A stretch of 6,447 nucleotides of DNA from Actinomycetes bacterium (lineage in GTDB: Bacteria > Actinomycetota > Actinomycetes > JAJYSQ01), in the NCBI GenBank assembly GCA_021793495.1, contig JAJYSQ010000105.1, forward strand, positions 1 through 6,447, in the 5' to 3' direction. How positions within the stretch are numbered: position 1 is the first letter of the stretch; each line of letters opens with the position of its first letter. This document shows, in pieces, positions 1 through 5,869 of the stretch. Below the pieces are notes generated by a model. The model was not told where the DNA came from. It did no database searches and saw nothing but the letters and a program-made list of their open reading frames with translations. The translations under genes were made by a program, and so were the position numbers.

Positions 1-1179
1 GAACGTGCTGAGCCAGGCAAGATGGGTACTGACCCAGGTCAACGCGGTGTCCACCGGGCTGGCGATCGAGAACGTCGCCCCAGACGGGAAGTCGGTTCCC
101 AGCCCCCTCCCGGCGAGCACCGCGACCACCATGACGGCAAGTACGCTCACCGCGCCCCGCCGCCGTCGCCACCACAACGGGCCGACGGCGACCAACCCCC
201 GGGAGGTCCCGGTCTGCCCGATCCGCTCGGTCACACGGTCCAGCGCCATCGCCATCGCCACGATCGCTACGCCCGGCTCCAGCGCCGCTCCGATGTCGAC
301 GTTGCTCAGCCCCTGGTAGACCCGGTCACCCAGCCCGCCGGCCCCGACCAGCGACGCGATGATGACCATCGACAGGGCCATCATGATCGTCTGGTTGACC
401 CCGAGCAGCACCAGGCGACGGGCCCCGGGCAGCAGGGTCTTGATCAGCAGCTGCCGTGGTGACGCCCCCAGGCTCAGGCTCGCCTCCACCGATTCCCGCG
501 GCACCTCGCGGATCCCGACCGAGGTCAGCCGGACGACTGGCGGAAGCGCGTAGATGACCGTGCAGATGATCGCTGAGGGGGCACCGATCTGGAAGAACAG
601 CACGACCGGCATCAGGTAGGCAAAGGACGGCAGGATCTGCATGACGTCGAGCACCGGGGACAGGGCGGCCTGCACCCGGTCGACGCGCCCGGCCAGGATG
701 CCCAGCGGCACCCCGATCGCCAGGGCGATCAGCACGGAGACGACGACCAGGGACAGCGTCGACATGCTGTCGGTCCACAGCCCGAGCACCGCGAAGGACG
801 CGCACGCGGCCAACACCCCGAGGGCGAGACGGCCACCGACCCACCGTGCGGTCGCCAGCACCGCGATCACCGTGAACCCGATCCACCCCAGCCCGGTCAG
901 GGCCGAGAGCACCCCGGTGTCCATCTGCTGCAGGAAGTTGCCCAGGTAGTTGAACCCGTACAGGAAGATCGGACTGGTGTTGTTGTTGTTCACCACCCAC
1001 GTGTTCACGCCGTCCAACCAGCCGGCCACATCGAGCGACAGCCCGGACGGGAAGGGAGCGGTTCCGCTACCCGCTCGGTAGGCGCCGACGGACAGCACCA
1101 CGCCGAGCACCAGGACCACCCACCGCCGGTTGACCCGCGGGCGAGTCAGCGCGAACCCGGACACCGGGACGCTGGTCAT
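1..1179 (-). CDS. proW: ProW-type glycine betaine/choline ABC transporter permease, partial at 3' end
   Basis: Membrane subunit of an ABC importer for quaternary amines such as glycine betaine or choline. I read 393 codons from ATG 1179 with no stop, so the gene continues past base 1. The EAA-loop region that docks on the ATPase is at residues 231-262 ([10 protein letters not shown], then LLPGARR and VNQ), followed by the very ProW-like [21 protein letters not shown] (262-282, with GLGD next). Hydrophobic segments lie near residues 19-34, 93-112, 117-135, 142-165, 183-216, 262-285 and 300-313. One complete permease domain ends near residue 320. A new hydrophobic segment (343-358) and a second FPSG motif (364-367; the first is 43-46) follow, so the protein probably holds two permease units. 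The start overlaps the ATPase stop (ATGA) and has no good Shine-Dalgarno, which suggests translational coupling. Family call is firm; substrate is inferred from neighbours. Confidence 0.9.
   Translation of the reverse strand, partial: MTSVPVSGFALTRPRVNRRWVVLVLGVVLSVGAYRAGSGTAPFPSGLSLDVAGWLDGVNTWVVNNNNTSPIFLYGFNYLGNFLQQMDTGVLSALTGLGWIGFTVIAVLATARWVGGRLALGVLAACASFAVLGLWTDSMSTLSLVVVSVLIALAIGVPLGILAGRVDRVQAALSPVLDVMQILPSFAYLMPVVLFFQIGAPSAIICTVIYALPPVVRLTSVGIREVPRESVEASLSLGASPRQLLIKTLLPGARRLVLLGVNQTIMMALSMVIIASLVGAGGLGDRVYQGLSNVDIGAALEPGVAIVAMAMALDRVTERIGQTGTSRGLVAVGPLWWRRRRGAVSVLAVMVVAVLAGRGLGTDFPSGATFSIASPVDTALTWVSTHLAWLSTF
979..990. repeat. (GTT)4 trinucleotide run inside the permease gene
   Basis: Four perfect GTT units on the plus strand read as AAC on the coding strand and encode Asn64-Asn67 of the permease, in the loop between the first hydrophobic segment and the main transmembrane bundle. 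It is the only such run noticed in the window. It is in frame, so a change in copy number would alter the loop length without a frameshift. Confidence 0.7.
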
Positions 1180-2348
1180 GACTGGGGCCTGCCCGCCTGG
1201 CCCAGACCCGCCTGGCCCTGCCCAGCGACGACGCGGATCACGCTGCGGTGGTCGACCACCCCGAGCAGACGATCGTCCTCCACCACTCGGACGGGGCGGT
1301 CGTCCGCCGCGACCTGGGCGATCATGTCGGCGATCACCGTGTCCGGAGCCACCGATCCGCCGGTGAGATCGTCGCCGCTGACAGCATCACGCATCGCGTA
1401 CCGTGCGGTGAGCACCTGGGCCCGCGGGACGTCACGGGTGAACCGGGCCACGTACTCGTCCGCCGGGTTGGCGACGACTTCTGCCGGGCGGCCCACCTGG
1501 ACGAGCACCCCATCGCGCATGATGGCGATCCGGTCCCCTAGACGCAGCGCCTCGTCCAGGTCGTGGGTGATGAACACCAACGTCTTGCCCACCTCGTGGT
1601 GCAGCCGGATCACCTCGTCCTGCATGTCCCGGCGGATGAGCGGGTCCAGCGCGCTGAACGGCTCGTCGAACAACAAGACCTCGGGGTCGACGGCCAGCGC
1701 CCGCGCCAGCCCGACCCGCTGGGCCATGCCACCGGACAGCTGCACGGGGTAGGCGCCCTCGTACCCGTCCAGCCCGACCAGGGACAGCATGGCGCGGGCC
1801 CGGGCGTACCGCACCGCCTTCGACTCACCGCGGACCTCGAGGCCGAAAGCCACGTTGTCCAGGACCCGCCGGTGGGCCAGCAGGCCGAAGTTCTGGAACA
1901 CCATCGCGGTCTTGTGCCGGCGCAGCTCACGCAGTCGAGCCTCGTCGAGCGCGGCGATGTCCTCGCCGTCGAGGAACACCTCACCGCTGGTCGGCTCGAT
2001 CAACCGGGTCAGGCAGCGCACCAGCGTGGACTTGCCGCTGCCGGACAGCCCCATGACGACGAAGACCTCACCCGGAGCGACCTCGAAGGAGACGTCGCAC
2101 ACGGCGGCCACGCACCCGGTGCGCTCCTTCAGCTCGGCCCTCGAACAGGAGGCGAGCAGGCCCGGGTCGATCCGGTCGGCGCGGGGGCCGAACACCTTCC
2201 ACAGCCCGCGGACGCTGATCGCCGCGCCCGGGGCCTCGAGGTCCCCCACCCCGGAGCTCCCCGCGCCAGGGGTCCCCGCGCCAGGGGTCCCCGCGCCAGG
2301 GGTCCCCGCGCCGGAGCCCCCGGGGACGTGCACCGACGCTGTGCTCAC
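1176..2348 (-). CDS. proV: ProV/OpuAA-type glycine betaine/choline ABC transporter ATP-binding protein
   Basis: Cytoplasmic ATPase that powers quaternary-amine import with the adjoining permease; 390 aa. The ATPase domain starts near residue 44 and carries the insert typical of ProV/OpuAA between the first strand and Walker A (about 58-84, with [15 protein letters not shown]). Walker A is GLSGSGKST (100-108), the Q-loop glutamine is at 152, the signature LSGGMAQ is at 204-210, Walker B LLFDEP is at 225-230 and the switch His is at 262. A single recognisable CBS-like stretch (about 317-375) and a Gly/Gln-rich tail finish the protein. I chose GTG 2348 because it overlaps the dehydrogenase stop as GTGA and has GGAG upstream. 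A GTG at 2249 with GGGGAG upstream is a real alternative and would drop 33 repeat-rich residues. The stop overlaps the permease start (ATGA). Family is sure; substrate among choline, betaine or carnitine is not. Confidence 0.93.
   Translation of the reverse strand: MSTASVHVPGGSGAGTPGAGTPGAGTPGAGSSGVGDLEAPGAAISVRGLWKVFGPRADRIDPGLLASCSRAELKERTGCVAAVCDVSFEVAPGEVFVVMGLSGSGKSTLVRCLTRLIEPTSGEVFLDGEDIAALDEARLRELRRHKTAMVFQNFGLLAHRRVLDNVAFGLEVRGESKAVRYARARAMLSLVGLDGYEGAYPVQLSGGMAQRVGLARALAVDPEVLLFDEPFSALDPLIRRDMQDEVIRLHHEVGKTLVFITHDLDEALRLGDRIAIMRDGVLVQVGRPAEVVANPADEYVARFTRDVPRAQVLTARYAMRDAVSGDDLTGGSVAPDTVIADMIAQVAADDRPVRVVEDDRLLGVVDHRSVIRVVAGQGQAGLGQAGRPQS
1192..1218. repeat. 12-bp direct repeat with 15-bp period at the 3' end of proV
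   Basis: CCCGCCTGGCCC occurs at 1192-1203 and again at 1207-1218, three bases apart. On the coding strand it gives the Gly/Gln/Ala tail (GQAGLGQAG) of the ATPase, beyond the CBS-like region. The period equals that of the repeat at the other end of the same gene, though the unit sequence differs. Confidence 0.65.
2263..2307. repeat. Three perfect 15-bp tandem repeats in the 5' part of proV
   Basis: The plus-strand unit GCGCCAGGGGTCCCC is repeated three times without mismatch (2263-2277, 2278-2292, 2293-2307). Degenerate flanks continue the pattern on both sides (GAGCTCCCC before; GCGCCGGAGCCCC after). If translated from GTG 2348, it encodes GAGTP pentapeptides within residues about 13-30 of the ATPase, ahead of the conserved domain. 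The unit contains GGGGTCCCC, a near-palindrome. The length is in frame, so slippage would change the linker length only. Confidence 0.9.
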
Positions 2349-3868
2349 CGGGGGGCTCCGGTGCGGGGGGCTCGTTCGGGGAACCAGCCGGAGGGTGCCG
2401 GGTGCAGGTTGCGCCACACGTGCTTGAGCTCGACGTACTCCCCCAGACCGGTGGGGCCGAGCTCGCGGCCGATCCCCGACTGGCGCACGCCGCCCCACTC
2501 CGCTGCCGGAACGTACGGGTGGTAGTCGTTGATCCACACCGTCCCGGCGCGCAACGCGCCGGCCACCCGGTCGGCACGCGCCTCATCGCCGGTCCAGACC
2601 GCACCCGCCAGCCCGTACACCGTGTCGTTGGCCCGACGCACGGCCTCGTCCTCGTCGACGAACCGCTCCACGGTGAGCACCGGGCCGAAGGACTCCTCGG
2701 CCAGGATCCGCATGCCGGGCCGACAGGAGTCCAGCACGGTGGGACGGTAGTACCAGCCATGGGCCAGATCGGGATGGTCGGGCACGACCCCGCCGGTCCG
2801 CAGCCGGGCTCCTTCGCCGATCCCGGTGGCGACGTACGCGGCGACCTTCTGCCGGTGCGCCGCGGAGATGAGTGGGCCCGCCTCGGCCAGCGCGTCGAAG
2901 GGGCCGCCCAGCCGGATCTGCTCGGTACGACGGACGAGCTCGTCGACGAACTCTTCGCCGATCTGCTCGTCCAGCAGCAGGCGGGTGCCCGCCGAGCACA
3001 CCTGCCCGGAATCCAGGAATGCTGCCGTCAGCGCATTGTCCAGGGCAGCGTCCAGGTCCGCGTCGGCGAAGACGATGTTCGGGTTCTTGCCACCCAGCTC
3101 CAGGGCGATCTTCTTCACCGTGGCCGATGCGGCGGCCATGATCGCCCGACCGGTCTGCACCCCGCCGGTGAAGGAGACCATGTCCACGCCCGGGTGCTCG
3201 ACGAGCCGGGCACCGACCAGTGCTCCCGCACCGAGCACCAGGTTGACCGCACCCGGGGGCAGGCCGGCTTCCAGGACGGCCGCGACCAGCCGCACGGTGG
3301 TCGACGGGGTCAGCTCGGAAGGTTTGAGCACGATGCTGTTCCCGGCTGCCAAGGCCGGGGCGACCTTCCAGGATGCTTGCAGCAGCGGGTAGTTCCAGGG
3401 GGTGATCAGGGCGCACACGCCGACCGGCTCGGCGAGGACCTGGCTGCGGATGCCGTCCCGGCCGGTCGGGACGTCGCGGGTGGGGTCCCGGAGTGCGAGC
3501 TGCGCGTAGTACGCGAAGGTGGCCGCCGAGTCCTCGACGTCCTGCTGTGCCTCGGCGTACCGCTTGCCGGTGTCCGCGGACTCCGCCCGGGCCAGCTCGT
3601 CACGGTCGCGCAGCAGGATCTGTCCGATCCGCTCGACGACCTCGGCGCGCGCGGCGCGGGGGACGTTCGACCACAGCCCGGAGCCGACGGAGGAGGATGC
3701 CGCGGTGACCGCGGCATCGACGTCCGCGGTGCCGGCCTCGTCGACCACCGCGACGAGCGATCCGTCGGCCGGGCACCGGATCTCGCGGGTACGCCCCCCG
3801 CAGGCAGGCACCCACTGCCCGTCGATGAAGAGTGTGGCCACCCCACCTCCCAGCGTGCTCACGAGCAT
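2345..3868 (-). CDS. betB: Betaine-aldehyde dehydrogenase-type aldehyde dehydrogenase
   Basis: NAD(P)-dependent oxidation of an aldehyde to the acid, most likely betaine aldehyde to glycine betaine in the cytoplasm; 507 aa from ATG 3868. All core features of the ALDH superfamily are present: ITPWNYP with the oxyanion Asn159, KPSE with Lys182, FTGG at 233-236, the general base Glu257 in ELGGKN, the catalytic Cys291 in [10 protein letters not shown] and ESFGP at 392-396. The C-terminal stretch [15 protein letters not shown] and SGIGRELG (446-471) resembles GbsA/BetB betaine aldehyde dehydrogenases, which supports the substrate. ATG 3868 has GAGGA 8 nt upstream. GTG 3841 with GGAGG 4 nt upstream (giving a start at ATLFIDGQW) is nearly as good, while an in-frame ATG at 3922 has no clear ribosome site. 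The stop overlaps the ATPase start (GTGA), tying dehydrogenase to transporter. An aminoaldehyde substrate cannot be excluded. Confidence 0.92.
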   Translation of the reverse strand: MLVSTLGGGVATLFIDGQWVPACGGRTREIRCPADGSLVAVVDEAGTADVDAAVTAASSSVGSGLWSNVPRAARAEVVERIGQILLRDRDELARAESADTGKRYAEAQQDVEDSAATFAYYAQLALRDPTRDVPTGRDGIRSQVLAEPVGVCALITPWNYPLLQASWKVAPALAAGNSIVLKPSELTPSTTVRLVAAVLEAGLPPGAVNLVLGAGALVGARLVEHPGVDMVSFTGGVQTGRAIMAAASATVKKIALELGGKNPNIVFADADLDAALDNALTAAFLDSGQVCSAGTRLLLDEQIGEEFVDELVRRTEQIRLGGPFDALAEAGPLISAAHRQKVAAYVATGIGEGARLRTGGVVPDHPDLAHGWYYRPTVLDSCRPGMRILAEESFGPVLTVERFVDEDEAVRRANDTVYGLAGAVWTGDEARADRVAGALRAGTVWINDYHPYVPAAEWGGVRQSGIGRELGPTGLGEYVELKHVWRNLHPAPSGWFPERAPRTGAPR

Positions 3869-3876
3869 GGGCCCTG

Positions 3877-3881
3877 TCCTC
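3877..3881 (-). promoter_or_regulatory. Ribosome binding site for the chosen dehydrogenase start
   Basis: GAGGA on the minus strand stands 8 nt before ATG 3868. It is moderate rather than strong. A competing GGAGG at 3850-3846 serves GTG 3841 at 4 nt. The choice between them shifts the N-terminus by nine residues, upstream of any conserved motif. Confidence 0.45.
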
Positions 3882-3924
3882 GGCAACGATGCGTGGCTCG
3901 GTCTCGACACCTCAACCAGCATGT

Positions 3925-3937
3925 TGCGCTGTGCGCA
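3925..3937. promoter_or_regulatory. 13-bp perfect inverted repeat in the dehydrogenase leader
   Basis: TGCGC-TGT-GCGCA on the plus strand has perfect 5-bp arms around a 3-bp spacer. It lies about 57 nt upstream of the chosen dehydrogenase start, downstream of the predicted -10. It shares a GCGCAT/ATGCGC theme with the palindrome at 3960-3979. It could be a regulator half-site or chance in GC-rich DNA. Confidence 0.35.
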
Positions 3938-3958
3938 TCATCGTTCGGACTTCGCAAC

Positions 3959-3987
3959 AGCATGCGCCGTCGCACATGCGTGGTCAA
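3959..3987 (-). promoter_or_regulatory. Predicted sigma-70-like promoter for the dehydrogenase-transporter genes
   Basis: On the minus strand TTGACC (3987-3982) matches the -35 consensus at five of six positions. It is followed after 17 nt by CATGCT (3964-3959), a weak -10 with three of six matches. A transcript would begin near 3952 and have a leader of roughly 85 nt before ATG 3868. The gap between etfA and the dehydrogenase gene is 142 nt, much larger than the overlaps elsewhere in the cluster, which supports an internal promoter. The -10 weakness keeps this tentative. Confidence 0.4.
3960..3979. promoter_or_regulatory. 20-bp imperfect palindrome, possible operator
   Basis: On the minus strand GCATGTGC pairs with GGCGCATGC-side bases to give an 8-bp stem (one T-G wobble) around a 4-nt centre. 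In DNA terms it is an imperfect dyad with GCATG and CATGC outer arms. It fills most of the spacer of the predicted promoter and overlaps the start of its -10, where a repressor of choline/betaine genes would act. No T-run follows, so it is not an intrinsic terminator. The binding protein is unknown; no regulator gene is in the window. Confidence 0.45.
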
Positions 3988-4006
3988 GACCTCTCGGGTC
4001 ATGACT
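3982..4006. promoter_or_regulatory. Pair of GGTCAWGAC elements 15 bp apart at the predicted -35
   Basis: GGTCAAGACC (3982-3991) and GGTCATGACT (3997-4006) are each internally symmetric (GGTC/GACC around AA; GTCATGAC is a perfect 8-bp palindrome) and match each other at eight of their first nine bases. Their starts are 15 bp apart. The first contains the predicted -35 hexamer. They could be activator or repressor sites, or coincidence. The second begins just after the etfA stop codon. Confidence 0.3.
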
Positions 4007-4010
4007 TCGC

Positions 4011-5015
4011 CTACCGTGGGCGGTCCGGGCCGCCGTTGGCCCGACGTCGGGTGATCTCCTCGACCAGGGCCGGGACGACCTGATGGACGTCGGCCACGAC
4101 GGCGTGGGAGGCCTGGGCGAGGATCGGGGCCGCCGGGTCGGTGTTGATCGCCAGGATCCGCTTGGCTGAGCGGCACCCGGCCATGTGCTGGATCGCCCCG
4201 CTGATCCCGCAGGCGATGTAGAGGTCGGGTGCGATCTTCGTCCCGGTCTGGCCGACCTGCTCGGTGTGCGGGCGCCACCCCGCGCTGGTGACCGCCCGGG
4301 ACACCCCCAGCGCCCCGCCGAGCAGGCTGGCCAGCTGTTCGAGGACGACGAACCCCTCCGGGTCCCCGACCCCGCGGCCGCCGCCGACCACGACGCGCGC
4401 GGTGGCCAGCGAGACCCCGGTCGAGGCCGGTGGGATGTGTTCGACCAGCCGGACGCGGGCGTCGGCCGGGTCCACGGCGCCCGGGTGGACCCGCACCGTC
4501 GGGGTGCCCGCCACGGCGACCTCGGTAGCGACCACGGCGTGCGGGGCGGTGCTGGCCAGGGTGGGGCCGGCGGGCAGCACGGACTCCTCGAGCACGCTGC
4601 CGGCCCACCGGGCCCGGGTGATCCGGCGTGGCTGGCCGGACTCGTCCAGCCCGATCTCGGTCACGTTGGCCACCATCGCCACCCCGAGCCGCACGGCCGC
4701 GTGGGCGAGCACCTCGTGGCCCCGGTCGGTGCCGGGCACCAGAACCGCGCAGGCCCGGCCCGAGCCCGCAGCCTCGGCCAGCCAACGGCCCCAGGCCGCC
4801 GGGAGGTAGGCCGGGTCGTCGGGAGCACACACGTGCACGTGCTCGACGCCGAGGCGGCCCAGCTCGTCCAGCCCGACGGGATCCGGCTGGGCACCCACGG
4901 TGAACGCGACCAGTCGAGCCCCGAGCCGGCCGGCGAGCCCACGCGCCATCGTCAGGCACCCCCGGGTGGTCTCCTCCCATCCGGACGGACCCGGTTCGAC
5001 CCAGCACAGGATCAT
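4011..5015 (-). CDS. etfA: Electron transfer flavoprotein alpha subunit
   Basis: FAD-binding alpha subunit of the heterodimeric ETF, which takes electrons from flavin dehydrogenases and hands them to ETF:quinone oxidoreductase; 334 aa, a normal length. The N-terminal half is the variable alpha/beta domain. The C-terminal FAD domain is textbook: GRG at 213-215, SR at 239-240, QVGQTG at 253-258, GISGAIQH at 270-277 and AINTD at 289-293, ending in a VVPALVEEI helix. ATG 5015 overlaps the etfB stop as ATGA, so the subunits are probably translated in equal amounts. Lying directly after a GcvT-domain gene and etfB, it is likely dedicated to methylamine-type substrates (dimethylglycine or sarcosine) rather than fatty-acid oxidation. 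This matches known practice in glycine betaine catabolic clusters of Pseudomonas, where etfBA sit beside dimethylglycine demethylase genes. The TAG stop precedes a 142-nt gap. Confidence 0.96.
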   Translation of the reverse strand: MILCWVEPGPSGWEETTRGCLTMARGLAGRLGARLVAFTVGAQPDPVGLDELGRLGVEHVHVCAPDDPAYLPAAWGRWLAEAAGSGRACAVLVPGTDRGHEVLAHAAVRLGVAMVANVTEIGLDESGQPRRITRARWAGSVLEESVLPAGPTLASTAPHAVVATEVAVAGTPTVRVHPGAVDPADARVRLVEHIPPASTGVSLATARVVVGGGRGVGDPEGFVVLEQLASLLGGALGVSRAVTSAGWRPHTEQVGQTGTKIAPDLYIACGISGAIQHMAGCRSAKRILAINTDPAAPILAQASHAVVADVHQVVPALVEEITRRRANGGPDRPR

Positions 5016-5779
5016 GCCAGCACCCCCCAGGTCTCCAGCAGGTCGGCCAGCTCTCCCGCCAGGTCAGGTCCGGTGGCCAGCAGCTCGGCCTGGGTACGCG
5101 GGATCTGCACCACCCGCAGGCGGATCAGCTGGGCGTCGACCGGATCCGGTACGGCCGTCCGGGTCTGCACGGGCCGCTTCTTCGCCCGCAGGCGTCCCGG
5201 CAGCGACGGGTAGCGTGGGGTGTTCAGCCCCTCGCGGACCGTCACGACCGCCGGGCGCGGCGCGGCGAACACGTCCCACCCACCGGCGGCCTCGCGTCGA
5301 CCGGTGATCGCTGCGTCGTCGACCTGCAGGCTCTTCAACCCGGTCAGGCAGGGCAGGTCCAGGACGTGGGCCAGGCGGATGCCGACCTGGTAGTCCGCGG
5401 AGTCCGGGGCCTCGTTGCCCAGCAGCACCAGGTCGGGTCCGCCACCGTCCCACTCGGTGTCCCGGATCGCGACGGCCAGCGCCGTCGCGGTGGCCACCGG
5501 GCCGAGCTCGCCGTCCTCGGTGCGCACGTGCACCCCTCGGTCGGCACCGAAGGACATGGCGGCCCGCAGCTGCTCGAGAGCCTCGTCCGGTCCGACCGTG
5601 AGAACGGTGACCCGGCCCCCGTGGATCCCAGCCAGCCGGGTGGCCTCTTCGATGGCGCACTCCTCGTGCGGGCCGATGGTGAACCCCAGGTTGCGAGCAT
5701 CCAAGGACTTCTCGTCCTCGCTGAGCGTGACCGTGCCACCGGGGGCGGGCACCCGCTTGACGCAGACAGCGATCTCCAT
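5012..5779 (-). CDS. etfB: Electron transfer flavoprotein beta subunit
   Basis: Partner of the alpha subunit; the beta subunit holds structural AMP in classical ETFs and contacts the dehydrogenase. It has 255 aa, the usual size. Family marks are CVKRVPAPG (6-14), GPHEECAIEEA (36-46), a GNEAPDSADYQVG nucleotide-site segment (121-133), APRPAVVTV (173-181) and the NTPRYPSLPGRLRAKKRP block (186-203). In the 121-133 segment an Asn follows the Gly where many ETFs have Lys or Arg, a mild departure. I chose ATG 5779, 5 nt after a strong AAGGAGGT. The GTG immediately before it (5782) is only 2 nt from that site and would add one Met. The gene follows the GcvT-domain gene after a 90-nt gap with no clear terminator, and its stop overlaps etfA. 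Confidence is high. Confidence 0.96.
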   Translation of the reverse strand: MEIAVCVKRVPAPGGTVTLSEDEKSLDARNLGFTIGPHEECAIEEATRLAGIHGGRVTVLTVGPDEALEQLRAAMSFGADRGVHVRTEDGELGPVATATALAVAIRDTEWDGGGPDLVLLGNEAPDSADYQVGIRLAHVLDLPCLTGLKSLQVDDAAITGRREAAGGWDVFAAPRPAVVTVREGLNTPRYPSLPGRLRAKKRPVQTRTAVPDPVDAQLIRLRVVQIPRTQAELLATGPDLAGELADLLETWGVLA

Positions 5780-5783
5780 CACG

Positions 5784-5791
5784 ACCTCCTT
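5784..5791 (-). promoter_or_regulatory. Strong Shine-Dalgarno for etfB
   Basis: AAGGAGGT on the minus strand is an eight-base match to the anti-Shine-Dalgarno end of 16S rRNA, with GGAGG ending 5 nt before ATG 5779. It is the best ribosome site in the window and decides the start in favour of ATG 5779 over GTG 5782. Confidence 0.75.
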
Positions 5792-5869
5792 GCCGCTCCT
5801 GGGCTGGTGCTGACCTTCTGCTGCTGGGTTGCTCCTGCTGGCGGCCCCGTGGTGGTGGTCGCCACCGTC

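Noticed and set aside
326..1000. Minus-strand open frame inside the permease gene
   Set aside because: It is out of frame with the ProW reading, is Arg/Gly/Asp-rich and lacks membrane segments.
2263..2307. CRISPR-like array
   Set aside because: The units are 15 bp, directly abutting, without spacers, and in frame with proV.
1563..2525. Plus-strand open frame opposite the ABC ATPase, with a PRARG repeat
   Set aside because: It is a mirror of a clear ProV gene; the repeat is just the other strand of the 15-bp tandem repeat.
3960..3979. Intrinsic terminator after etfA
   Set aside because: A hairpin can form but no T-run follows it on the minus strand, and its position fits an operator better.
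2402..4054. Long plus-strand open frame (550 codons) opposite the aldehyde dehydrogenase
   Set aside because: It is antisense to a gene with all catalytic motifs, its translation is Gly/Arg/Asp/His/Gln-rich without recognisable domains, and long antisense frames are expected in GC-rich coding DNA.
4185..5213. Plus-strand open frame opposite etfA/etfB
   Set aside because: Composition is that of a shadow frame; the minus strand carries textbook ETF signatures across the same bases.
5780..5869. Promoter or terminator between the GcvT-domain gene and etfB
   Set aside because: Apart from the etfB ribosome site I see no convincing -35/-10 pair, stem-loop with T-run or dyad in this 90-nt gap.
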